Of a stretch of DNA of 64,000 bases, positions 43,069-55,199 are shown piece after piece. Position numbers and translations under genes: made by a program. Source of the stretch: Cylindrodendrum hubeiense (Eukaryota; Ascomycota; Sordariomycetes; Hypocreales; Nectriaceae); the NCBI GenBank assembly GCA_014621425.1, contig JAANBB010000147.1:1-64000 (forward strand), read 5' to 3'. The notes under the pieces were generated by a model, which made no database searches, was not told the DNA's origin, and saw only the letters and a program-made list of their open reading frames with translations. Each line of letters begins with the position of its first letter. Position 1 is the first letter of the stretch.

Positions 43069-45760
43069 CTACCTTTCCCACTGCTCGAGGCTAAAGTAGC
43101 TCTCCGGCATATCCACATCCCATGTCGGTCTCTCCACTAGGGCCACCTCGAGGTCCTGGTCTGGTGTGCTGAGAGGCACGATGCCAAAGATGGGACGGTA
43201 CTTGTAAGTCATCCACCAGCTCTTACGCTCACCGCCAGTCTCGGCAACCTCCAGGTTTGCTCCAGTCTCGTTGCGGTTACGCAGTTGGGCAAGTTCGCCG
43301 TCGGCCTCATCCATATCGTCGTCGCTGTTGACGTCCTCAGTCTGGGCCGCGTCCTCCATGTCGACATCCTCCCACTGACCCGCTGTATGCTTGCGGACCT
43401 GCGAGGGCGCGAGGTTTCCCTGCTCCATCCTGCCACCGGCACCGCTACTCGGACCACCTCTCTTACGCTTCATGCCATGCTTGCCAAGGGTCTCCGTTGG
43501 GTCGGCAACAGGGGTCGGCTTGGGAAGATCCTGAGCCATATCGATCATGAGTAGGAACGAAACACCGTAGATCCATGCCCGGGAACCCTGCCAGAGCACA
43601 CCCTTGGCCAAGTCTAGGAGATCTTGAACAGCTGTAGGGAGGGCATGTCGGGGATGACGACGAGACCACGGGGTCAGGGAGCCTTGCAGGGGGTGGAACG
43701 TAAAGAGGTTCCACGAAGAGGTGATTGCCAAGAGGGTATAGTCGTTGGTAACATCTGACTCAACGTCCGCCCCGCCGTCGGAACTTTGGGTCTGGGGCAC
43801 GTCGTCCGAGAACGATAGCACCGTCGCAGCAGAGGGGAGTTTCGGCAGAAGCTTGGCGTTAGGGTTCCGAACCCACTGGTCACCAATCTGCGTGACTGCA
43901 TCGTCTTCCTCCTCCGAAGAATCGCTCTCCTCCTCCGAAGACGCGTCACCCTCTGCCTTAGCTCCATTCTGCAGGAGCTCTTTGCTGCCGCGTAAGACCC
44001 AAGTATCGAGGTATCCCGCCAAGTCGGAGGATGCGAGTATCTTCGAGTCAGCAGAGAAGGCGACATGTGTGATGGTCCTATCGTAACTGCCCAATCCGCC
44101 ATTGAGAATGTAACGTGGGATATGTCGGCGCAATCGAGTCAGCCGTCGTAGTTGCGGCTGGAAAGTGATGGGGGCATCAGGCTCCTCGGGGGTGTCGACC
44201 TTGGCCAGCGAAACTCGAGAACCCTCCTGCACAGCACAGAGCCACTGGCCGTTAGGCGAGAGCTCGACCTTGGTGGCACCGATGCTTGTCAGCTTCTGCG
44301 GGACCTGGATGGAGGAAAGCTTGATGTCCGAGGGCTTGACGGGGTCTTGGTGTTGTAGCCTGAAGGCTTTGACACTGGTCGAAGTAGACACCACAAGAAG
44401 TGTACCGTCCTGATTGATAGTCGCAGAGGTAATGTTGGAATCCCCCTTGACGACAATCGTCTTGAGAAGCTTGCGGTTTTGGTTGATATCCACGTCCTCG
44501 CCACCGGCATCGAACATGGCTGTTGCGGATTTCCGCAGAGCCCAGACATGAACTTCTCTCTCCCACCAACTAACGACGAACCGTGCTCTGGCAGCACTTA
44601 GGATAGGGGGTTGTTGCGGTAGGCTAGACATGATTCGGTGGTTCTCACGTCCCATCTCCTTGAGAGGAATCACGACAGGGTTGGCGTCGGGGCCTGGTAT
44701 TGCGTTAGTGATCATTCGACAATGGTGAGCTGGGCATCTTACCTCCAGAGACGACAACGCTGATCCGGCCACTTTCGAAGGAGGCCATGGATTTGACATC
44801 GTGCTCGTGATACCGTCTACCCCAAACCTTGCTCCATCGGTTACCCGCGCCGGTGTTTTGCTTGTAAAGAATCGTTCGTCGGTCCATGCCTCCACTGAGG
44901 ATTGAGGTTCCATCCGCATTGGTCGTGAGACTGAGGACATCTTGCTTGTGACTTTGCATTCGCTGTGTCTGTGTGTATGTCTTGCCGTCCCAGATGCAGA
45001 CTTGACCGGTGGAGTCGCCTGAGACAATGTTGCCTCCAGGGAGACACTTGACAGACCAGACGATGATGTCCTTGGAGCCACCAACGAGATCGGAGCCCAG
45101 CGTCATCCTTCGCAACATGTGACCCTTGGTAATATCGTACGCCCGAATCGTGCTATCGGAGCAGCCAACGATGGCGACCTTGCGGGACTGGAAGGTAATG
45201 CTGACCATCTGGGCCTTCTTGGTGGGTGACCTCAGCAGCACTCGCTGAAATCGCAGGTCGTCATCCTCGATGGAGTACATGACCAGCTCGCCGTCAATGG
45301 TTCCGGCGATGAGCTTGGTAGAGTCCTGAGCATCCACCCCGAAGCTGGCCTTGTCGGTGGCAGGGGGCTGGGCGGCCATGCACCAGATATCGCCATGCTG
45401 ACCGCTCGCGTGCCTCTTCGGCACTCCCTTCTCGAGATCCCACTCGGTCACCGTGGATGTGTAACCTATGCTGAAGAGGCGCAACTTGCCAGCGACAACC
45501 CGACCATCACCGAGGTCCTGGTCGGGCTCGTTGACCCAGACGAGTCCGTCAACGCTGCGGTCCTTGCCTCCGGGGATGACGAGTTCCTGGTTCCAAGACC
45601 CATTTGACGGGTTCCAGATCTCGATGTCGCCATTGGCCCTTCCAATTGCCAATCGCGCAAGCGAGGCTTGCAGCGCAGACCTTGTCTTGGGATGCGAGAA
45701 TGCGATGGCGTTGATCGCGGAGGGTTTGTAGGGAACGAATCGGCAGCGGTGGACGTCCAT
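43069..45760 (-). CDS. UTP4: UTP4/Cirhin-like WD40 protein of the small-subunit processome
   Basis: Two exons read 45760-44743 and 44693-43069 (880 aa), with a 49-nt intron; the join gives SGGPDANPVVIPLKEMGRENHR. The N terminus MDVHRCRFVPYKPSAINAIAFS is typical of Utp4. WD40 repeats follow (LARLAIGRANGDIEIWN, IDGELVMYS, DSTIRAYDITKGHML, GDSTGQVCIWD, GGMDRRTILYKQ and, after the intron, VVSWWEREVHVWALR and ADSKILASSDLAGYLDTW). An acidic Ser/Glu run lies near residue 580 and another Asp/Glu-rich stretch near 790. The end WWMTYKYRPIFGIVPL is conserved. Utp4 belongs to the t-UTP subcomplex that binds pre-rRNA early and supports 18S maturation in the nucleolus. I chose the ATG at 45760 because it begins the family's N terminus; the open frame further upstream is not homologous. 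Confidence 0.93.
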
Positions 45761-46590
45761 GATTGCGGATAACTTGTCGCCTTGACGCGTTTCTCGGTCG
45801 GCTCCCGTAATTCGACTTCGTCTCTCGTCTCCGAGTGTCGCACGTAATGTCTGAAGAATGCCGAAGCTCGCCGCCGAGTAGCCAGGCGTTGATGTCGAGC
45901 GAGGCTGATGGAGAACAAAAAAAAGCTGGGCCGCCGTCTGGATTTTTTTTTCTGAGTCTGCTCGGTCCGCTTGCGAATTAAGGTGTGGTCCATGCGCCCA
46001 AGTGCCCCTCCACCCCACCATGGCAACGCAATGGCAGCCCTCAAGAAGGAGCGACCGACCCCTCACTGGGCAGTTGCTGTTTGGCCGTTTTTGGGAGCAT
46101 TTTGCGCCCATATTAAACGCAGTGGGGAGCCGCGTCCGCTGCAGCGCTTCCGGAAACTTCACTGACGTCCACTGTGACTCAAAGCGCTCAGCCAAACCAC
46201 AACTCGCGCAAACTCAACCTCGCTTCTCGCTTCTCGCGCCGCACCAAGACGTGAATCATTCAGACCGCTGCCATTGCGATCTCGTCGCGCCCCTCGCCCT
46301 CTTGGATATTGCCTCTTGCTTCTTTGTCCCAAGACATATCCGCATTTCCGTCAGTACCTTGTTGGCTTGGCTCCCCGCAGTTCTGAGACCCTCCTCATCC
46401 CGCCGGCGTCTCCCGTAACGTGACGAAGCGGACGCGCCATCGCCCCCCAAGCTAGCTCCCAACCCCAGCTCCGGATCTCCGGTCCTCAGGCTCTCGAGCC
46501 TCTAAATCGCTGGCCAGTTACCGCCTGGCTTCACCCTTGCACGCAAACCGCGCAATTGATTCCCCAGAGTCCAGTCCATCTTCGCCCACC
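45761..46590. promoter_or_regulatory. Shared divergent promoter of UTP4 and nicotinate phosphoribosyltransferase
   Basis: The 830 bases between two divergent start codons hold both promoters. No classical TATA is seen near either ATG. Long open frames from both genes run into it but carry no family sequence. Confidence 0.5.
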
Positions 46591-48100
46591 ATGGACTTCA
46601 ACAGCTCGTCGCCCTTCCCCGAGGGCGTCATCTCCTTCCTCGATACGGATTTGTACAAGTTGACGATGCAATGCGCCGTTTTCAAGTTCTTCAAGGACGT
46701 CCCCGTTACTTATGCCTACACGAACCGCACCCCAGACAAGAAGCTCTCGAGAGCTGCCTTTAAGTGGCTCGAGGATCAGATTCGGAGTATGCTCACGCAA
46801 CCGCCTCCGCAATCGAGAGAATTGAGAGCTAACGTTGTTGTCTAGAGCTCGGTTACATCTCTCTCTCAGCCGAAGAGTATAAGTTCCTCGAGAAGAACTG
46901 CGATTACCTCACGAAGGACTACCTCAACTTCCTCAAAGAGTTTCGGTTGCGCCCAAGGGAACAGGTTGTCTTGACCTTCACCCCTGTCGGTGAGGACACT
47001 GGTGCCGACTCGGTAGTTGGCGACGTTGATATTCATATCAAGGGCGCTTGGGTTGACACGATTCTCTATGAGATCCCCATGCTCGCCCTAACATCCGAGG
47101 CCTACTTCAAGTTTATGGACACGGATTGGAACTACGAGGGCCAGGAGGACAAGGCCTTTGACAAGGGCATCCAGCTGCTGGAGGCGGGATGCATCACGTC
47201 CGAGTTCGGATCACGAAGACGGCGCGATTACCATACCCAAGCTCTGGTGTTCCGGGGCCTTGTCAAGGCATCCAAGGAGGCAGAGAAGAAGGGCTTCCCA
47301 GGCAAGTTGTCTGGAACGAGTAACGTCCACCTGGCCATGCGGTTCAACATTCCCCCAGTTGGCACCGTCGCCCACGAGTGGTTCATGGGAACAGCCTCCA
47401 TTGTTGGCGACTACAAGAAGGCTACCGAGGAGGCCCTCCGACACTGGGTCAGCTGCTTTGGCAACAAACTCGGCATTGCCCTGACCGACACCTTTGGCAC
47501 CCAGGAGTTCCTTCGAAGCTTTAGCTTGCCTGTGCGCCCGGTGGAGGGTGGTTTCCCAGCGGAAACGTTCCAGAAGGAAGACGGAACCATGAAGACGTAC
47601 GCAGAAGTCTTTGCTGGAGTTCGACAGGACTCTGGTGATCCGGCCGAATACACCAAGATGATGCGGGATTATTACGACGAACAGGGCATCAAGGATAAGA
47701 AACTCATCGTCTTTTCCGATTCGCTCAACATCGATCGCTGCTTGGAGTATAAGCAGGTATCTGAGAACCTGGGCTTTCAGCCCACCTTTGGTGTGGGAAC
47801 TTTTTTGACAAACGACTTCACCCATCTTAAGACGGGAACTAAGTCTGTCCCCTTGAACATTGTTATCAAACTCAGCTCAGCTGCAGGGCGCCCTGCGATC
47901 AAAATCAGGTGAGTACATACCAAGCCTCTACTCCTCGCGAAGACCCTCTTCTAACTGTGAGCAGTGATAATGCTGGTAAGAATACCGGTGACAAGGATAC
48001 GGTTGAGAAGGTTAAGCAAGAGCTGGGATATGTTGAGCGGGAGTGGAAGGACGGCGACGAGACCTCACGATGGGGGAAAGAAGAAGACACAAAGGCGTGA
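46591..48100 (+). CDS. NPT1: Nicotinate phosphoribosyltransferase
   Basis: Three exons read 46591-46786, 46846-47908 and 47965-48100 (464 aa), with 59- and 56-nt introns. The start [22 protein letters not shown] is the family N terminus, with the DxDxYKLTM motif. [17 protein letters not shown] contributes to the nicotinate and PRPP site. [10 protein letters not shown] holds His242, the residue phosphorylated in the ATP-coupled mechanism. VRQDSGDP and [11 protein letters not shown] are in the phosphate-binding region, and [11 protein letters not shown] closes the core. The enzyme makes nicotinate mononucleotide from nicotinate and PRPP with ATP hydrolysis (Preiss-Handler NAD salvage), in cytosol or nucleus. 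The spliced end [11 protein letters not shown] matches the family's C-terminal part. All active-site motifs are intact. Confidence 0.95.
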
Positions 48101-50333
48101 GCTGCTTTCATAACAGCTGAACCATTGAAGACTGCGAGAGCAACAGAGAGAAACAGCGCAAGCTTACTGGCCTTACCTGGCGTACCTGCGATTCTGGAAC
48201 TGGGAAAGTGGAAGAAGGATTTCAACAAATGATTCCCGAATAGATTGCAAGCGCTTTAGACGTTGAGTTGATGCAACTCGTCTACAATTTTTCAATACCA
48301 ATGCCTATTACCCTGATGTTGAGAGAGTGGTGACATCTACGGTCGACCGCTCGGATGACTTTAAATATTTTACTTATCCCATTTGCGGCCAGACATTGTG
48401 GACGAAGCTGAACTTTGGATCTCTCATGTCTCCACAACAAGGTAAACGAGAGGCGTTCTAGCTTTGGCGACTCTAGGAGGATGTATGTTGTTCCTTCGCG
48501 ATTTTGGTCTTATACCATGATTATTAGTTGCTATTCATAGGTCTGACACGAGTGACTAAAGAAGAGTATTACTCCTCGTATACCTGCAGGTTGCTACACA
48601 AATACAAAGTTTAGCCCCTAAATCCTAGCTAAATTATATACATTACCTTAACCTAAAAGCAAATGTTTATGATCAGGCCTAATAAATAACAAAAATAAAA
48701 AGCAGCATTGGGATAAACATGTACTAATGATTAGACTTACTAGGATTTTTCTGGTGGAATATCATATCATATTAAGTGTATTGCTGAGAATTCTCGAACC
48801 AGCTGGATATGGGTATGTGCGAACAGCAACCTGCAAGCGCGTAAATAGCAATACTCATAAAAAGGGTAGCCTTGGTACAGTAGTAATCATAAATCGGTGT
48901 ATGTTGTGCTGAACTTTGACCTGTCCAAGCACAAACATTTCCGAACTTGGAAGCAATAACCATCCGAGGTCCTTGTCACTTTTAGTAGTTATTCTCATGG
49001 ATTTAATGCTAGAATGACCATGTGAATTCTGGAGAACAGGAAGGAGGCATCGCCGTTTCAGCCCTCAGTATTGGGTGACTGCTTTCTTATATGCGTCTGA
49101 ATCAAGACCAAATTGACGCTTACTCCCTCTAGGGTCCCTTGAACACAATGATGAACTGTGGCACGAACGACACGAGGATCTACACACATTTTGAGATGGG
49201 AATCCTATCCCACTTATGCACTGGTGGAGAGATATTCACCAAAACTTTTGCCTGACTCGAAGGCAACGCTTTGAGGTCAAGGAAAAGGATGCAGAGGTTT
49301 TTCAACGATTGGATAGATTGAAGAATACGTAGTGGCGGTGAATGCTTTACTGGGACATTGAGGTAGGATGATCTCCTCCAGTCGCGTAAAAATATTTCGC
49401 CTCCAATCGTTTGATATACTCGAGAACTGTAATGCTGGCGCGGCTAGCATATTAGAAGACTCTACAATTAGTAAGAATTAACACTTACCAAATATGATCC
49501 TGTACTTGAACCATGTCGGTGTCTTTCCTGACATCGAGCATCATAATTAAGGCGGATGAAGGCGTACCTGCGTCTTCTCGAAGTGATAACTTGCGACAAA
49601 AGAATTATCGGGACGAATTAGAGGGGTTGGAAACAACTCGAGGCCGTCTACATCGGTGAACGATACCATTGCAATATTATCTTTGTTCGAAATCAATGAA
49701 GAATTGACGTTTGCCTAGGGTCTAAAATGATTAAAGAGTTGGCGTGTTGGGCTCAGGCGCTTGAATATATGTGATGATCGGAGCAAACTGCTCTAAGCAT
49801 TACTCCCAGACTATGTTATAATGTGGTCGTTACATGTTGGAGAGGGTAATGTGTTGAGGTTGACCAGGCCAATTTTGAGGGCTAGGGGGAGGTCTTGGGT
49901 ACAGCAGGTTTGACCGTCTAACTTGGTCATCGCGATATGACATTCAGGATCATCGGCATCAGCCATCTTTGCAGCTGTGTTTATTTATGCTCAATTGTTA
50001 GTCTTTTCAGCTCTTTCTGATGGCATATTTTAGTGATTCATCTGATCAGATGATACTGTAAGGTGGTATTGTTCAAACTTGTCTTAATTGTTCATTTCTA
50101 CTGTCCCTTGCCTGGGGCTTCCTCCTCATTGCGGACGTATTGCCACCACACGCCTCACAGTCATCATCACTCTGCCTTTCTGGGTGGGTTGTTGGGCTTT
50201 CCAACGTCTCTTGCATCCCCCTAACATCCACTGATACTGAAACTTTAGAGTATTATGGTATAAATATTAGGGTTGAATGTGTTGAAAAGGAAGGGCTTTA
50301 AGGTGATGCTACCAGGCGCCTGTAGTGCTAAAG

Positions 50334-50436
50334 ATTAGGGCTATGGGCACTATAAATTAGGGACTAGGTCTACTCAGAATTAGGGGCTACGTGCATTAGG
50401 AATTAGGGGTTAGGCGCTGATATTTAGGGGCTGGCT
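50334..50436 (+). repeat. Degenerate tandem repeat carrying TTAGGG
   Basis: About five imperfect units of 20-23 bases each begin ATTAGGG or ATTAGGGG, ending in short variable parts such as CTATGGGC and CTACGTGC. TTAGGG is the usual telomere unit of filamentous fungi, but the spacing here is not a plain telomere array. Confidence 0.7.
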
Positions 50437-50750
50437 GAATGTACAACCAGTATCCTTGCCATGCTTCCACTTTCAAACTCGCCCCTGCCCGCTACCTCAA
50501 CCCTTGGTGTAAGGCCCCTCCAGAATCGTTCCTGGGCAGTAGCATCCCATACTTCGGCTTCGGCTTGGACTTTTCGGAGCGCATAAGCCCTAAGCTCTTC
50601 CCAGGATACCACTCCGATCTTCTTCAGCAGATCCGATCGCCGCTGATGCATGGTGAGATGGTGAGATGGTGAGATAGGGAGCCTGAGAGATGGTGGCGGA
50701 ACGATGATTTGAATTGGATGGTGATTATCTTGCAGCTGTGCAACCTTCAT
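50424..50750 (-). CDS. Possible small hypothetical protein (108 aa)
   Basis: An ATG-started frame from 50750, with an inner ATG at 50651. The inner part (about 76 aa), starting MHQRRSDLLKKIGVVSWEEL and running through KVQAEAEVWDATAQERFW, looks protein-like: amphipathic, with balanced charges. The first third is encoded partly by a repeated TCACCATC stretch. Its end overlaps the TTAGGG-bearing repeat. I do not recognise it and there is no splice support; it may be chance or a gene fragment. Confidence 0.25.
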   Translation of the reverse strand: MKVAQLQDNHHPIQIIVPPPSLRLPISPSHHLTMHQRRSDLLKKIGVVSWEELRAYALRKVQAEAEVWDATAQERFWRGLTPRVEVAGRGEFESGSMARILVVHSASP

Positions 50751-53401
50751 AGGGTGTAAGCCTTAGGTGTGTCTTCCCACAAGCGTATGTGTTTATTCTC
50801 ACTTGTGATTGTGTTGCTCTCCTGCTGTAAGGCGTAATTTCAGTGTTGTTGGGTGTGATCCCAAAATCAGGTCGGTGCCCCAACTCTCGGAACCGATTGT
50901 TGATTTTCAATAATTTTTTGGTTTGCTCTGGATATATAAGGAGAGAGGTGTTTGATTTCGAGATTTGAGATTTCCGTGAACTCGACTTACTACATCATCG
51001 GCAACGTGCGAGAAAGACCTGGCGTATAACCCCCGGCTGTGGGCTTATGATGCCGCCGTTTCAAACAGGCGAACGAAATTAGGAGTTCAAGTCTGCACAG
51101 ACGAGAAGCGGTATTGAACAATACTATCGATCGTGTCTGGTGTGTCAACAGATGGCACCGAAATTGCCACAATCATTAAGTCGAAGCATCAGTGTCCTAC
51201 GGCCATAGGAAACGGTGTCCATAGATTATCTAGGGCCTATATCGCCAAAGACACGATTGGGCAAGGCTTACGTCCAATTGCCCGGGGATGTGGTTTTGAA
51301 GAGGATGAAGTTGAAAGTTCAATGCATTTATTGATGGCTTGTGCTTGATCCCAGAGGAAGTGAGGCTTCTAAACCAAATGACGACGACGAATTCATGTAA
51401 GAGAGGCAACAGAAGAAGCCCTCCGAGGTAGGCGAGGAAGGCGATAGCAGCGAACAGAGCATGGACCTGGATATTGATGGCGAGTATTGACGGCGAGTTA
51501 GCCAACTTGAGGGACTTGGATTATCCATGAGGTAGCAAACTTCAAGTACGGATGCAGACTACCCATGAGGCAGGCCTGTCTGGACATCTCTTTGCTTCTG
51601 GATGGCTATCTGTGATCGCGCCATGCATTTTCTCACATGACTTAATATTTTACTTGTCGCTCGCCTATTTGCGCCTTATTAATATGGGAGTCTTGATTTC
51701 TTATGAATCCAGCTGAACGCACTCAGCGTCTGATACCCACCCGGGGACCCACCGGATTTCCTTGTTCATGTGTCGGCAATGACATCATCACCCACATCCC
51801 AGTCCCCTGGGCGCATCCACAACCCCCAGAATCAAGCGGCGCCCAACCCGACGCAGCCGTTGCATTTTGCCTGTCTGGCAGCGGGAGTCGGAAAGTCAAT
51901 TGTCCCCGATTGATTCCCGTCGTAGAGTCCAACGGGCCGCTGTCCGCTCTCGCTGTCCGAGTCGGTATCTCGGTGTCTCGGCACTGCAGCGTCCGTTCCT
52001 GGGCCTCCATGGGTTTCGCTCATCGTGTCGTAATCCGCTGAGTAACCGTCTTGTGGCTGAGTGAGCAGGGAGGCAGCCCTTCCTGGGCATCCCACGCTTC
52101 ACGTCACACAGCCTCCAGCTGGCCGCTGAGAGGGGTTGCCAATCCTCTTAGTGCATAGCCCATCCCCCACAATCCTTGTTCACATTGAAAGGTCGGTCAA
52201 CGGTGTACTGAGAGCCGATAGCATGGCGACAAAACACAGATGGGCAGAGGCTTCGAGCTGGAAGGCCATAGCTTACTACGTAGTACTACGCAGTAGAATA
52301 GTTCAGAACGCTGGCTTGTCTTTTTCTCCACGGACCCCATCATGACCCTGGCTCATCCATCATGACTATACCCATACTCCACCTACCAGGCAGGTTAAGG
52401 CAGGTTAAGGCATGGATGGATCTGGATCAGTCTGGGACCTACAGCGATGATGCACGTGTCAGGCCACAGCCGGCCGGCAGTGGAGAGAGTGCACACGGCG
52501 AGGAGTGATGTGCGTGAGGCGTACAGACTAGAGCAACTGTGCGATATGTCAGGCGTGATGCGCCAGGTGTGCGGCGTGAGACGGGCGTGATATCGTAATC
52601 TCGATGCACAGCCGCTCGTGCCTTGTTCGATGACATTGTAAGCGATTCCCTCCCACCCGATCGCGCCCAGTCGCAGTCGCACAAGAGGGAGCTCCGTCAA
52701 ACAAGGACAGCCGGTTTCTTCCTTTTCTTGGTGTATTAATTAATGGACGAGCCCCAGCGCTGGACGTCAACGTCACAGGCAGATGCACCTAACAACTCAG
52801 AGCACCATTCGACACACAGCAGCACTAGGAGCATTGTGGCAAGTCAGCCGACAACCCCGAGCGAAGGGTAACCCGGCCTGCGCAACCGCGTAGTTTTTTG
52901 TCTTTTCGGCTGGATTTCCAAACCAAAAACACACTGGGCTCTCTTTAGGCACGGCCTCACATCCAGGCCATCCATGCCATCACCGTTCCAGGCCTGCCCT
53001 TGTTGACCTGGATCTGACCCACGGTGCGCAGCAGCGCAGCAGCGCAGCACACACAGCAGCGCCGCCTTCTTTTTAGCCAGTGCCTTCGCGCGCCAAGCTC
53101 CCCTGCCTGCCCTTGCCTTGTCATCTCGATCCATCAGGTCCCAACTGCTTTTCGTCCCGATCTTTCGCGATTTATTACCAACTGCGCCCAGCGTCGATAC
53201 ACCCGCCTCTTCTACTTCTTTCCCGCCATTTATTGCTCCTCGCATGCGGCCTCGTCGCCGGTCCCCTCAACCTCACTTAGCTCGCTGGCGCCGCCTCCCG
53301 CTTACCGCTGACCGCCGATCGCCTTCAACTCTTCCCCGCCATCCGCCCTCGAGGTGAAGCTGTCATTGTCACAGAGCCTTTCAACTCCTCCTGCCTTCGC
53401 C

Positions 53402-55199
53402 ATGGCTACGCCCCCAAAGAACGATGCCCCGCCAGGGAAGACCTCGCCGCCGCCTATCGAGTATCGCTATATGTACGAAAAGGACAAGAGCCCAAGCGAC
53501 CAGCTCTATGCCATTTTGAGAGCCATCAGCCGCCATGTGGTATGCTTGCGCACCCCCGGCAGGACCCCGCCAGCGCAACCCGACTAACATTAAACCACAG
53601 ATCTGTAACATCGGCGACAAGGACGTCGGTCAACTGACTCCCAAGAAGCTGGCCGCCTTTTACAAGGCTGTTGGCGGCGATTATGACTGTGCGTGAATCC
53701 CATGCCGACAGGTTATGCGACGCGCGCATTGCTAACCCGCAATAGCCCTGTTTGTCGATATGCCCCACGACTCCATCTCCTACATCTGGCAGGTTACCGG
53801 CTGCCAGCACACCCTTCAACCCACCGCCGACGACTTTGCCCGTCCCTCCATTCCGGCGCTCACACCCAGAGGCTTTGCGCGATGGGAGTCGCTTGAGATC
53901 TTGCTCGGACCGGAAGAGCATGTCCCCTTCCTTCAGTACGCCGTCAAGAACTGGAAGTTGAAGCACCCAGAAACCGGCCAGGACTTCCCACTCGACCTTC
54001 CCAAGAACGTCTTTCCTACTGGAGCGGATGAAGAGGTTGACCGCTGGCACAAGTCTTGCGCCGACAAGCTTAGGAAAGATGCTTCTAAGGAGCAAAAAGC
54101 TGCCGAAGCTGCCGGCGCTGCACCCCAGCCAGACCACTCCGAGCCAAAGGTTGCCTATAGCCATGTGCGGAAGCCGTTTCAACCTCCATTCCAGGCTCGA
54201 CAACGACCCGCCGACCCAAGCTACTTTGAACGGCCCCCGCCCGCTGAACGACCTGTCGCATATAACCACGTTCCCGGCCGACACGGACGAATGCCAAGCC
54301 GCTCGTCGCCTGAAAGATATCAACACGAGAGAAACACCGAGGAGCAGGCCAGGCGTAGAAGCTTCTCAGACTATAAGGTGCCACCTCAACCTGAAGCCCA
54401 AAGTCACACCCACGGGTCACCATATCTCGATCCCAACGCCAAACGACCTGAAACGACCCGCAGGCAGAGCCAGCCAAGACCGGTCTCTTCCGACTCGTCC
54501 GACGAAGATCCTATCCCGCCTCGGACAAAGCGAAGAAATGATACTAGCCCACCGTGCGCTCCGCAACCACCAACATCTAACCCACCACAATCGTACCGTC
54601 ATCCCGAAATCAGAACCGAAGAGCATCGGCGACGGGCGGCGCCTAGCCCCAGCCTCCGAGAGAAGCTGGCAGAGAAGGTGACCAACATCTTGCCAAATGG
54701 CATTGTCCCAGATCGGCCACGCAACCTCTCTCGACCCACCTCGTTCAATGAACCTTCCCGACCACGCAGAAGTCGTGACCTCCAATCCTCCCGGCTCACT
54801 CGAAGCTTCTCCGACCTAGATTCGGATGAATCGTCAGAACCTGAGCCTAATGCAGCTGAGTATCAGCGGAGGCGAAGGATGCAAGATGATCGTGAGAGCC
54901 GGGAGCGAGAACGTCTTCGTGAAAGGGACAGAGGTCGACCAAGAGATTTTGATCGAGAGCGTGACGATGAGCGGCGGGAGCGTCAGTACATGCGCCGGCC
55001 GGAAGTAGAGCGACGGACGAGTAGCCACGCCGACATGGACAGGCGCCGCGACCACCAATCGTTCGACCCGCGTAATCGGGATCAGTTGAGAGAGGAGAGA
55101 AAGAGGTGGGATAAGCGATCTCCGCCCAACGAGAGAGGGACTAGTCCGATGACCGGAGTGTCAGGGAGACGGTACCCTGCTGAGCCGACCTACACCTAG
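53402..55199 (+). CDS. DUF7514-type fungal protein with long charged tail
   Basis: Three exons read 53402-53539, 53601-53688 and 53746-55199 (559 aa), with 61- and 57-nt introns. The N-terminal domain (about residues 20-190) has the pattern seen in DUF7514 proteins: LYAILRAISRHV, then LTPKKLAAFYKAV, SISYIWQVTGCQHTLQ, then RPSIPALTPRGFARW and a closing FPLDLPKNVFP. The rest is disordered, with many Pro/Arg/Ser/Glu, SDSSDEDP acidic-serine clusters, SLREKLAEKVTNILPNG, and a final RE/RD-rich stretch like alternating-charge regions of nuclear RNA-binding proteins. The function of the family is unknown; the tail suggests nuclear or condensate association, which is inference. The start at 53402 is the first in-frame ATG (GCCATGGC). 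Confidence 0.85.

Larger units (their letters stand above)
48101..53401. other. AT-rich gene-poor region (5.3 kb)
   Basis: No recognisable gene. From about 48.2 to 50.4 kb the sequence is AT-rich with very few open frames, strongest at 48.6-48.75 kb. A degenerate TTAGGG-bearing repeat follows at 50334-50436. From 51.7 to 53.4 kb composition returns to GC-rich, with a palindrome TACTACGTAGTA at 52274-52285. The AT-rich part could be an old repeat decayed by RIP mutation; a TpA/ApT index would test this. Confidence 0.5.

Noticed and set aside
51230..51505. Hydrophobic minus-strand frame (91 codons)
   Set aside because: It starts with a TTG, has one hydrophobic patch and no homology or splice support; probably chance.
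53526..54326. 266-codon minus-strand frame
   Set aside because: Antisense shadow of the DUF7514 gene, whose splice sites and domain are clear.
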